From: Blastocatellia bacterium | Lineage (GTDB): Bacteria; Acidobacteriota; Blastocatellia; RBC074 | DNA: 33,502 bases | NCBI GenBank assembly: GCA_016789725.1 | Contig: JAEUQN010000069.1 | Coordinates: forward strand, 1 to 33,502 | Direction of reading: 5' to 3' | Shown here: positions 20,797 through 29,003 of the stretch, one piece after another | Layout: every line of letters starts with the position of its first letter | How positions within the stretch are numbered: the stretch's first letter is position 1 | The notes under the pieces: generated by a model | What the model saw: the letters and a program-made list of their open reading frames with translations, nothing else | Database searches by the model: none | Told to the model about the DNA's origin: nothing | Translations under genes and position numbers: made by a program

Positions 20797-22134
20797 TTAT
20801 TTACTCCGATTCTGCAAAATTTTGACGAACGAGGCCGAACGTAATTCATCCATCGTCAGCCCCGTCATTGACTGCACTTCTATGGCCTCCAATGCCCCGC
20901 AATACACGGCCCGCACGAAGTAATTCAACAAGCCCTGCCCCGTCGCCGCATCATCAAAAACATTACCAACCGTTGTTGCCTGTGCCGCTTTGTTAAGAAA
21001 ATTACGCAAGCGTTCGGTGGCGGCCTCCAAGCCTTCGAGAAAAAACGCATACGTCGCCACATAACGCGGAATCAATTGCGCCGGATGCAAATCCCAGCTT
21101 TGATAAAAGCCGCTTTGCAAACTGTGGCGAATGTTGTCGTAGTGCAATTTCCAGGCTCGATGAATCGCCGTTTGATTGTCAGACCGCTGTGCAGAAGTAA
21201 GCTCAGTGCCGCGATGTGGCTCAATCGGCAGTGTCGTGGTGACGCCGTCCGCCAGCCAGACACCTGTGCCCGCCGATCCCACCTGCATTACAGCTCGCGC
21301 AAAATCACAAGCGGGATGACGAATGTCTTGATAACTCGCGGTGATGCCACACGCCGCCGTATAATCAAATGCTCCGAAATGCACGCCGCGACATCGTCCG
21401 TTTGCCGCCGCAATCAAATGGTGCAACATCATTTCACCCTTTGCATTGAAGAGCGCTTGCGGTGTTTCGATCATTAATTCAAGTTGAAGTGAGTTAGCGG
21501 CTAGATCAAGTTGCCGCTCCAGGTTGGCACATAATTCCGACAAGGCAGCGACCTGTTCGGCCATCACAACTTTCGGCAAAGTGAGGATAAAATTCGCAGG
21601 CAATTTTCCGTTTGTTCGTTCAATCAACGTGGTCAAAAACAAATCCAACGTGCGGAGGCTGCGCGCCGCCAATTCTTCATTCAAAGGCTTAATTCGCACT
21701 CCGAAAAATGGCGGCAACGTGTCAGCGGTCACTGCTAATGCGGTTTGTTCCGCCGCCGCTACAGCGTGTGCATCCTCTTCATTATCGGGACGGAACCCGT
21801 AGCCATCCTCAAAATCAATACGCAAATCTTCAATCGGCTCGTGCGTCAATTTGTCGAGCAAACGCGCGTACAGTTTTTCTGCTATCGTCGCTTCAATTTG
21901 AAATTTATGCGCCAACGTTTCGGCCTCCAGCAAATACGTAGTCATCATTCGCTGCGCGATGGCACCGAGCTTTTTGAGGGTGTCCGCCTTGAATAAATGC
22001 GCCCCGCCATAAATCACGTGAACGGGTTGGCGCCGCCCGGATTCGCCGGGATACTGTCGTGAAAATTGAGCGTTCGCCATTCGCAATGATGTCAGAATGG
22101 TTTTAGTAGATTCAGGATTCAGCGTGGTCTTCAT
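20797..22134 (-). CDS. DUF6986 / CitE-like TIM-barrel protein (aldolase/lyase superfamily)
   Basis: This 445-aa protein resembles the family often labelled DUF6986, 'aldolase' or 'phosphoenolpyruvate kinase', distantly related to HpcH/HpaI aldolases and citrate lyase beta subunits. Features: YPGESGRRQPVHVIYGGAHL near the N-terminus, EDLRIDFEDGYGFRPDNEE (acidic strand), LQLELMIETPQAL (the Glu that binds metal in CitE-type barrels), HFGAFDYTAACGI and SWDLHPAQLIPRY. All are conserved family blocks. The true substrate of this family is not established. The start is the ATG at 22134, without a good ribosome site; a TTG at 22170 is the alternative. It is divergent from the ABC exporter gene and upstream of nth. 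Confidence 0.8.
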   Translation of the reverse strand: MKTTLNPESTKTILTSLRMANAQFSRQYPGESGRRQPVHVIYGGAHLFKADTLKKLGAIAQRMMTTYLLEAETLAHKFQIEATIAEKLYARLLDKLTHEPIEDLRIDFEDGYGFRPDNEEDAHAVAAAEQTALAVTADTLPPFFGVRIKPLNEELAARSLRTLDLFLTTLIERTNGKLPANFILTLPKVVMAEQVAALSELCANLERQLDLAANSLQLELMIETPQALFNAKGEMMLHHLIAAANGRCRGVHFGAFDYTAACGITASYQDIRHPACDFARAVMQVGSAGTGVWLADGVTTTLPIEPHRGTELTSAQRSDNQTAIHRAWKLHYDNIRHSLQSGFYQSWDLHPAQLIPRYVATYAFFLEGLEAATERLRNFLNKAAQATTVGNVFDDAATGQGLLNYFVRAVYCGALEAIEVQSMTGLTMDELRSASFVKILQNRSK

Positions 22135-22185
22135 CTTGGTATTCTGTGTGATTCGTTGGTAGAGTAGCAATTGAAAGGATTATCT

Positions 22186-24024
22186 GTGGCAGAAACCAAA
22201 AAGAAAATCAACTACTCCGAAGCCTGGGGCGAAGCGAGAGAGCTAATCTATCAATATCGGTATCGGCTACTGCTCGGCGCAGGGCTGATGATCTTCAATC
22301 GGCTGGTGGGATTGATTCTCCCGGCATCATCGAAATATGTGATTGATGAAGTCATCGTCAAGCAGCGTCACGATTTGCTATTGCCGCTGGCAGTGGTTGG
22401 CGGCGCGGCGACGATTGCACAAGCCATCACGTCGTTCGCACTGTCGCAAGTGTTGGGCGTGGCGGCGCAACGCGCGATCACCGAGATGCGCAAACAGATC
22501 ATGGAACAGATGTTGCGATTGCCAACTCGCTACTTTGATTCGATGAAATCCGGCAAGCTGATTGCCCGCGTGATGAATGATGCCGAAGGCGTGCGCAATC
22601 TGGTAGGAACGGGTGTCGTGCAATTGATTGGCGGCATCATGACTGCGCTGATTGCGCTCGGCGTGTTGTTTTATCTGAACTGGCATTTGACCTCGATCAC
22701 GATTCTGGTGCTGGCAACATTTGGTGGTGGCATCGCCTACGCCTTTCAAAAACTGCGCCCCATGTTCCGCGAACGCAACGAAATTTATTCTGACATTACA
22801 GGTCGCCTGGCGGAATCTATCGGCGGCATTCGCACTGTTAAAGCTTACACGGCAGAGAAACGCGAAGAATTGGTCTTTGCGCGCGGTGCCCACAAATTGC
22901 TCCGCAATGTAGCGAAATCCATGACTGCCGTGTCGGGGACAATGGCATCAACGACAGTGATTGTCGGAGTGATTGGGGTCTTGATGATTTTGATTGGCGG
23001 CGGTTCGGTGCTGCGGGGTGAAATGACAATTGGCGATTTGTTTATGTACGTGTTTTTCACCGGCCTCGTCGCCATGCCATTGATTGACATTGCTTCCATC
23101 GGGACACAAATCACCGAAGCATTCGCCGGGCTGGATCGCATTCGGGAAATTCGCCAGATGACGACCGAGGATGCAGGTGATGAGAACCGCGCCTCACTCC
23201 ATGAAATCAAGGGTGAAATAACGTTTGAAGGTGTCAGTTTTGAATACACTGAAAATACGCCTGTGCTGAAAAACGTTTCGTTTCGTGCCCCCGCTGGAAC
23301 AACGACGGCGCTCGTTGGTTCGAGCGGTTCGGGCAAAAGCACGCTGATTGGTCTGGTGATGAATTTCAATCGTCCGCAACAGGGCCGCGTTTCCATTGAC
23401 GGACACGATCTTTCGACCATCAAGCTGAAAGATTATCGCCAACATCTCGGTGTCGTAATGCAGGATAACTTTCTGTTCGACGGCACGATTTCTGAAAACA
23501 TCAAATTTGCCAACCCGCACGCCACGCAAGCTGACATTGAAGAAGTGAGCCGCATCGCGCATTGCCGTGATTTTATTGAAGAGTTTGAGAAAAAATACGA
23601 CACCGTCATCGGCGAGCGCGGCATTAAACTCTCTGGCGGGCAACGCCAACGCATCGCCATTGCCCGCGCGATCCTGGCGAATCCGAAAATCCTGATTTTG
23701 GATGAAGCCACTTCAAGCCTCGACAGCGAAAGCGAAGCGATGATTCAGGACGGTTTGCGAACATTGCGACAGGGCCGCACAACATTTGTGATTGCCCATC
23801 GCCTCTCGACGATTCGCAGCGCCGATCAGATTCTCGTTTTGGAAGGCGGTGAAATTGTCGAACGCGGCACACACGAAGAATTGCTCACCTTAAATGGTCG
23901 CTACCGTCAACTGTACGATAAGCAGTACAAATTCGAGCGCGACCGCTTCATCAATCCTGGCGAAGATTTCACACCCGAACCCGAAGAGGTCGAAAGACCC
24001 AAGCCGTCACAAGCGGCAATGTAG
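22186..24024 (+). CDS. ABC exporter, fused permease and ATPase (MsbA/LmrA type)
   Basis: This 612-aa half-transporter is expected to work as a homodimer in the inner membrane. The N-terminal part (about 20-315) has six helices of the ABC exporter type. The ATPase domain (about 345-590) has Walker A GSSGSGKST near residue 378, Q-loop VVMQDNFLFDGTI, signature KLSGGQRQR, Walker B ILILDEATSS and switch His in VIAHRLST. I chose the GTG at 22186, with AAAGGA about 8 bases upstream, over a TTG 15 bases earlier. It ends with a charged tail of about 30 residues. The substrate (lipid, peptide or drug) cannot be told from sequence. A DUF6526-like membrane protein gene follows 87 bases on. Confidence 0.94.
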   Translation: MAETKKKINYSEAWGEARELIYQYRYRLLLGAGLMIFNRLVGLILPASSKYVIDEVIVKQRHDLLLPLAVVGGAATIAQAITSFALSQVLGVAAQRAITEMRKQIMEQMLRLPTRYFDSMKSGKLIARVMNDAEGVRNLVGTGVVQLIGGIMTALIALGVLFYLNWHLTSITILVLATFGGGIAYAFQKLRPMFRERNEIYSDITGRLAESIGGIRTVKAYTAEKREELVFARGAHKLLRNVAKSMTAVSGTMASTTVIVGVIGVLMILIGGGSVLRGEMTIGDLFMYVFFTGLVAMPLIDIASIGTQITEAFAGLDRIREIRQMTTEDAGDENRASLHEIKGEITFEGVSFEYTENTPVLKNVSFRAPAGTTTALVGSSGSGKSTLIGLVMNFNRPQQGRVSIDGHDLSTIKLKDYRQHLGVVMQDNFLFDGTISENIKFANPHATQADIEEVSRIAHCRDFIEEFEKKYDTVIGERGIKLSGGQRQRIAIARAILANPKILILDEATSSLDSESEAMIQDGLRTLRQGRTTFVIAHRLSTIRSADQILVLEGGEIVERGTHEELLTLNGRYRQLYDKQYKFERDRFINPGEDFTPEPEEVERPKPSQAAM

Positions 24025-24111
24025 CGAGATTAATAGTTTGCAGTTAACAACCCTCTTTCGAGCGGCGAACTGTCAACTGTGTACTACCAACTATTTTACA
24101 GGAGGACCCCA

Positions 24112-24549
24112 ATGCCCGAATCAGCCCAAACCTATGAAAACCATGTGCGGTATCACATCCCCTTTCATTTTGTTCTATCCCCGCTTTTGCTGCTGAATTT
24201 AGTGTGGTCCATTGTCACGGTTGTACGCGAACCTGGAGCCGAGGCGATGAAAGATTTGCTGGTCGCCTTTTTGCTGGCCCTCATTGGGTTTCTGGCCCGC
24301 ACCAATGCGCTCAAAGCGCAAGATCGCGTGATTCGTCTGGAAGAGCGATTGCGCTATCAACACGTGTTGCCGGCGGAATTAGCAAAACGTGCCGAGGCCC
24401 TAAAAACAGGGCAGATCATCGCATTGCGATTTGCTTCGGATGAAGAGTTGCCGGAATTGGTGGAGCAATCGCTGGCGGGAAAATTTGCGTCCGTGAAAGA
24501 AATCAAGCTAGCGATCAAACAATGGCGAGGCGATTATTTGCGCGTATAA
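24112..24549 (+). CDS. DUF6526-like small membrane protein
   Basis: This 145-aa protein starts at an ATG with AGGAGGACCCC upstream. The N-terminus TYENHVRYHIPFHFVLSP leads into two helices (LLLLNLVWSIVTVV and DLLVAFLLALIGFLA). A basic, helical cytoplasmic domain follows, with RLEERLRYQHVLP, ALKTGQIIALRFASDEELP and a KLAIKQWRGDYLRV end. This matches my memory of the DUF6526 family, common in Acidobacteriota and Bacteroidota and of unknown function. It follows the ABC exporter gene and ends just before a strong bidirectional terminator. Confidence 0.8.
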   Translation: MPESAQTYENHVRYHIPFHFVLSPLLLLNLVWSIVTVVREPGAEAMKDLLVAFLLALIGFLARTNALKAQDRVIRLEERLRYQHVLPAELAKRAEALKTGQIIALRFASDEELPELVEQSLAGKFASVKEIKLAIKQWRGDYLRV

Positions 24550-24558
24550 AAACAAAAA

Positions 24559-24595
24559 GGGGAACAGGTACGTCGCCTGTTCCCTCTGTTTTGTG
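24559..24595. terminator. bidirectional Rho-independent terminator
   Basis: GGGAACAGG (24560-24568) and CCTGTTCCC (24576-24584) form a perfect 9-bp stem with a 7-base loop. On the plus strand it is followed by TCTGTTTTG. On the minus strand it is followed by a T-rich run (complement of AAAAACAAAAAG). It lies between convergent genes and can stop both. Confidence 0.82.
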
Positions 24596-24610
24596 TGTGA
24601 GTTTACGTGA

Positions 24611-25585
24611 CTAGCACGCGGGAGTGAAAATCGGGATCGTGAGCGTTTTTTCCATTACGGAAAGCTTGTGCAGATTGCGAATACCGCTCCAACGATTGCC
24701 TAATGTCTTAGAGGTCATAAACAATCCCACACCGCCACCGATAAAGAATTTCATGGTGCCAACGTGACCGGGAGGAATCAGATTGCCCATCCCCAACGGA
24801 ACACGCGGAACGCTACCACTCAGAATCACTGAAGCCTGACAACCCTCATTGAGGATACGCGTGAAGCTGCCGAACGGCTTTTCGTTGCCATTGTAAAGTT
24901 GACCGATGCCAACTTGTCCAGCTCCGGTGGGACTGCCTGCTGTCAGATCGCCAACCATACCGACCGTCACAATGCGCTGTCCCACTGAATCGCTGATGCT
25001 TTGCACTTCGACGGCGAATTGCGTCGGCAGCATATCGTAACCACCTGCTCCTGCACCGCCATTGAACTTCAAGGTCGCTGTCCCCCAGGCTCCGGCATTG
25101 GCTCCGACCACAGTCGAAGGGTCGCCCGTAGCCCAAAAACTTTCAGCACCATAATTACCTACATAATCGCCATCAATCACATACGCATTGCCAATTAACG
25201 TGTTGGCCGCAACGGGACGTCCATCATTCGGGTTCACCGCAACAGCCAAGACCCAGCCTGTCACCTCAGGATCAAGATCGGATGCTTTGAAAGCGATGCT
25301 GGCATTTGGCGTCAGGCACAAAAACTGATCGGCCTGGCTGCAATTGGAACCATCCATCAGGAACACGTGAACAGCGACGCCCTGCGCACCGGGATTGCTA
25401 ATCGTGATGCGTGTATCACGGCGATCCTGCGCTTTCGAGGTGTAATAAGGAAACACCAGCAAAGAACCTGCTTTTTGATCGCTAACCTGAACATTCAAAA
25501 TCGGCTGGGCTGACGCGGAAGCCAATAAAACCAGGAATGTCATGAACGAAAAGAAAATGCGTGTGAATGTGCGAGAGGTAATCAT
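24611..25585 (-). CDS. secreted protein of unknown family
   Basis: This 324-aa protein has a signal peptide (about 1-26, ending ASASAQP) and no further membrane helix. AGGAG lies 8 bases before the ATG. The mature part is beta-rich: SLLVFPYYTSKAQDRRDTRI, TISNPGAQGVAVHVFLMDGS, then a Cys-containing loop (CSQADQFLC), a Gly-rich middle (KFNGGAGAGGYDMLP) and a tail ending PIFTPAC. The DTRITISNP and FLMDG segments look like an immunoglobulin-like or jelly-roll domain that binds surfaces or forms an extracellular layer. I recognise no named family, so this is annotated only as exported. Five Cys are present; four could pair, leaving the terminal Cys free. Confidence 0.82.
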   Translation of the reverse strand: MITSRTFTRIFFSFMTFLVLLASASAQPILNVQVSDQKAGSLLVFPYYTSKAQDRRDTRITISNPGAQGVAVHVFLMDGSNCSQADQFLCLTPNASIAFKASDLDPEVTGWVLAVAVNPNDGRPVAANTLIGNAYVIDGDYVGNYGAESFWATGDPSTVVGANAGAWGTATLKFNGGAGAGGYDMLPTQFAVEVQSISDSVGQRIVTVGMVGDLTAGSPTGAGQVGIGQLYNGNEKPFGSFTRILNEGCQASVILSGSVPRVPLGMGNLIPPGHVGTMKFFIGGGVGLFMTSKTLGNRWSGIRNLHKLSVMEKTLTIPIFTPAC

Positions 25586-25784
25586 CTGTGGTACTCCTAA
25601 AAAGTTTCGACTCTGAACTTATTTTTTTTATTCTCTTGGGGACGTTTGAAGGAAAGAACGAATCCAGACACACTTCCAGAATTTGCGCGAAAAAAAGTGA
25701 TGCGGTATCGTGCGGATGCAGTTTTCGTAGCAACTCAAATCATCAATCTGTGTCAATCTTCAGAAAAGTGATGACATTTTTTCC

Positions 25785-26798
25785 ATGCTGAAACAAATTC
25801 GACTTCTTGCTGCTTGTTTATTGCTCACAACTGTCGCGCTGGCGCAGTGGAAACAACAATCCATCAACACCGATTCCAGTTTTCGCGGCCTCTGCGCAGT
25901 GAATCAAAATGTCGCGTGGGTAAGCGGAACCAAAGGCACAGTCGGGCGCACGATTGACGGCGGTGCATCGTGGGAAGTGATTCGCGTGCCGGAGGCCGAG
26001 CAACTCGACTTCCGTGACATCGAAGCCTTCAGTGCCAACGTGGCCTATATTTTGAGCATTGGGAAAGGCGACGCATCGCGCATCTACAAAACAACGGATG
26101 GCGGCAAATCGTGGAAGCTGCAATTCAAGAACGCGCAGCCCGAAGCCTTTTTCGATGCGATTGCCTTTTGGGATGCGCAACACGGCATTGCGATGAGCGA
26201 CCCGGTAGACGGGCGCTTCGTCCTGATACAAACCGATGATGGCGGGGCCACCTGGAAACCGATTCCGCCCGACCGCATTCCAACTGCGATCAATGGCGAG
26301 GGCGGATTTGCCGCCAGCGGGACGTGTCTGGTCACACAAGGCAAACGCAATGTCTGGTTCGCCAGCGGCGGCGCGGCAACAGCCCGCATTTATCGCTCCA
26401 CGAATCGCGGCCAAACGTGGACCGTTCACGAAACACCCATTCAGGCGGGCGTCGCCTCCGCTGGAATTTTCGGAATTGCCTTCCGCAACAGCAACAACGG
26501 TCTGATCGTGGGCGGCAATTACAGCCTGCCGAATGAAAGTGGAAAAACTGTGGCGCTCACTCGTGACGGCGGTCAAACGTGGAAGTTGATTGACGGACCA
26601 TTGCCATTTCGCTCCGGCGTAATTTTCGTGAACGGCAAATGGATCGCGGTGGGGACATCGGGATCAGATGTCTCAAACGATGGCGGCCAAAGCTGGCTAA
26701 AGCTGGACAGCGAAAATTACAACGCTGTGAGTTTTACGAAATCTGGAGTCGGCTGGGCTGTGGGGCCAAAGGGTCGCATCGCAAAATTGGAAAAATAA
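25785..26798 (+). CDS. exported Ycf48/BNR-type beta-propeller protein
   Basis: This 337-aa protein has a signal peptide (ending VALAQ at about residue 21) and a propeller built of repeated Asp-box motifs: TIDGGASWEV, TTDGGKSWKL, TDDGGATWKP, STNRGQTWTV, TRDGGQTWKL and SNDGGQSWLK. At least six are visible at 45-60 residue spacing. Such proteins are annotated 'Ycf48/Hcf136-like' or 'sialidase-like'. The enzyme residues of sialidases are not apparent, so a binding or assembly role is more likely than hydrolysis. There is no clear ribosome site (TTTTTTCC before ATG). The next gene begins 24 bases later on the same strand and also encodes an exported protein. Confidence 0.9.
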   Translation: MLKQIRLLAACLLLTTVALAQWKQQSINTDSSFRGLCAVNQNVAWVSGTKGTVGRTIDGGASWEVIRVPEAEQLDFRDIEAFSANVAYILSIGKGDASRIYKTTDGGKSWKLQFKNAQPEAFFDAIAFWDAQHGIAMSDPVDGRFVLIQTDDGGATWKPIPPDRIPTAINGEGGFAASGTCLVTQGKRNVWFASGGAATARIYRSTNRGQTWTVHETPIQAGVASAGIFGIAFRNSNNGLIVGGNYSLPNESGKTVALTRDGGQTWKLIDGPLPFRSGVIFVNGKWIAVGTSGSDVSNDGGQSWLKLDSENYNAVSFTKSGVGWAVGPKGRIAKLEK

Positions 26799-26821
26799 CT
26801 CAGGTGAAATCAGAGGCCACT

Positions 26822-28960
26822 ATGTTTCTTCGCTCCATCGCAATCGCACTTCTCGCCGCGTCTTGTTTGGCACAAGCTCCGCAAACCAACAAACCCATCC
26901 CGCCCGCAGGCATCGAAATCCCCGCCGCAGATCGTGCCGAATTACAATCAGGCGTAGAGGCGCTTGGCCAGGAAATCGAAACGCTGCGTATCGAATTGAA
27001 AGCCAAGCCCAAACTGTTGGAACTCCTGCCAGATGTGCAGATTTTTTACAACGCGGTTCACTACGCGTTGAAATACAACGAAATCCTGCACGCCAGAGAA
27101 ATCCCGTTTGCCAAAGCGCAACTGCAACAAGGCTTCGAGCGGGCCAAAGAGCTGCGCGCGGGAAAACCTTCGTGGACCACACAAACCGGGCTAGTCGTGC
27201 GTGGGTATGTGTCCAGGATTGACGGCTCCGTGCAACCGTACGGGTTGGTCGTGCCGACAACATATCAGTTGAGCTTACCGTTTCAATATCGTCTCGACAT
27301 CTGGTTTCACGGGCGCAGCGAAACGTTGACCGAAATCAATTTCATCAACGACCGGCAAAAGAATCCCGGTCAATTCACGCCGCCGAATACATTCGTGCTG
27401 CATCCGTACGGACGCTACTGCAACGCCAATAAATTCGCGGGCGAAGTGGACACGTTCGAGGCGCTCGCACATATTCGCAAACATTACCCGATTGATGAAA
27501 ACCGGATTTCCGTGCGCGGCTTTTCGATGGGCGGTGCGGCGACGTGGCACTTTGCAACGCATCACGCCGGATTGTGGGCAGCGGCAGCGCCGGGCGCAGG
27601 CTTTGCAGAAACGGCGGAGTATTTGAAGCTCGGAACCAACGAACCAATGCCAGCGCCGCACGAACAAACCTTGTGGCATTTGTACAACGCGACAGATTAC
27701 GCCGCGAATCTCTTCAATCTGCCAACTGTCGCTTACAGCGGCGAGATTGATCGGCAGATACAAGCCGCGAATGTGATGGCGCGGGAAATGAAGAAAGAAG
27801 GCCTTGAACTCACGCACATCATCGGTCCACAGACCGAACACAAATATCACCCCGACGCGATTCCCGAAATCAATCGGCGCATTGACAGCATCGTTGCCAA
27901 AGGCCGCAACCCCGTCCCGCGCCAAGTCAAATTCACAACGTTTACTTTGCGTTATAACAAAATGTTTTGGGTGATTGCGGACGGTTTGGAAAAGCATTGG
28001 GAACGCGCGCGCCTTGACGCAGAAATCAAAGATGCAACGACCGTGATCGTCAAGACGAGCAACGTCTCCGCCTTCACCTTGGAAATGCCATCCGGCTTAT
28101 GTCCGTTGAATGTAGCAACGACACCAACGGTGCTGATTGATGGGCAAAAAGTCATCGCATCCGCCGTGCAATCGGATCGTTCGTGGAAGTCACATTTTCG
28201 CAAATCCGGCAAACTATGGGCGGCACTGCCATCCAGCAACAGTCCTGCCTTTTTGTTTAGCCCTGCCGCGCAACCTAGTTTCTTTGCAGCAGCGAATCGT
28301 CCAATTGGTCCGCCACCTACAAAACTGCAAACTGGCGGCGTCCCAATGAACAGTGCCAGCAATCAAGCGGTTTTTGTGCTTGGTGGTGGAGCGCCCGCGT
28401 TGCAAAAAGAACATGGGTTACAAGGTCCGATTGACGATGCGTTTCTGGACAGCTTCATCTTTGTGCGCCCCACGGGCAAAAGCGCAAACGAAGCGATTCA
28501 CGCCTGGGTCAACAGCGAAATGAATCGCGCCATCACGCAATGGCGCACGATCTTTCGCGGAGAGGCACAGGTGAAAAATGATGACGCCATCACAGAGGCA
28601 GATATTGCGAACAGCAATTTGATTCTCTGGGGTGATGTCAGCAGCAATAAGCTTCTGGCAAGAGTGGCGGGCAATCTTCCAATTCAGTGGACAGCGGAAA
28701 CGATTCAAGCAGGCTTGCAGAAATATGCTTCCTCCCATCACATCCCCATTCTGATTTATCCAAACCCATTGAACCCCAAACGATATATTGTTCTCAACAG
28801 CGGCTTCACTTTCCGCGAAGGCGATCACGTCAGCAATTCACGCCAAACCCCGAAACTGCCGGATTGGGCCATTGTAGACATCACGACGCCGCCCTCACCA
28901 CGCAGCGTTGGGAAAATTGTGAACACAGGATTTTTCGGCGAACGATGGGAATTGAAATGA
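26822..28960 (+). CDS. exported alpha/beta hydrolase (prolyl-oligopeptidase-like) with extra C-terminal domain
   Basis: This 712-aa protein has a signal peptide (about 1-18, MFLRSIAIALLAASCLAQAP) and an N-terminal helical region (about 30-110). A hydrolase core (about 120-370) carries the nucleophile motif GFSMGGAA (Ser near residue 234), VAYSGEIDRQIQ (candidate acid loop) and HIIGPQTEHKYHPD (candidate His). About 340 residues of unassigned C-terminal sequence follow, opening RQVKFTTFTLRYNKMFWVIA. AGAGG lies 6 bases before the ATG, which I prefer over earlier in-frame starts inside the preceding gene. It probably forms an operon with the upstream propeller protein. The substrate is unknown: peptidase or esterase. 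Similar proteins are frequent in Planctomycetes and Acidobacteriota. Confidence 0.85.
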   Translation: MFLRSIAIALLAASCLAQAPQTNKPIPPAGIEIPAADRAELQSGVEALGQEIETLRIELKAKPKLLELLPDVQIFYNAVHYALKYNEILHAREIPFAKAQLQQGFERAKELRAGKPSWTTQTGLVVRGYVSRIDGSVQPYGLVVPTTYQLSLPFQYRLDIWFHGRSETLTEINFINDRQKNPGQFTPPNTFVLHPYGRYCNANKFAGEVDTFEALAHIRKHYPIDENRISVRGFSMGGAATWHFATHHAGLWAAAAPGAGFAETAEYLKLGTNEPMPAPHEQTLWHLYNATDYAANLFNLPTVAYSGEIDRQIQAANVMAREMKKEGLELTHIIGPQTEHKYHPDAIPEINRRIDSIVAKGRNPVPRQVKFTTFTLRYNKMFWVIADGLEKHWERARLDAEIKDATTVIVKTSNVSAFTLEMPSGLCPLNVATTPTVLIDGQKVIASAVQSDRSWKSHFRKSGKLWAALPSSNSPAFLFSPAAQPSFFAAANRPIGPPPTKLQTGGVPMNSASNQAVFVLGGGAPALQKEHGLQGPIDDAFLDSFIFVRPTGKSANEAIHAWVNSEMNRAITQWRTIFRGEAQVKNDDAITEADIANSNLILWGDVSSNKLLARVAGNLPIQWTAETIQAGLQKYASSHHIPILIYPNPLNPKRYIVLNSGFTFREGDHVSNSRQTPKLPDWAIVDITTPPSPRSVGKIVNTGFFGERWELK

Positions 28961-29003
28961 ACGTTCAGGGTTCACGCTTCGTCACCACAATCCATCGAAG
29001 ATT

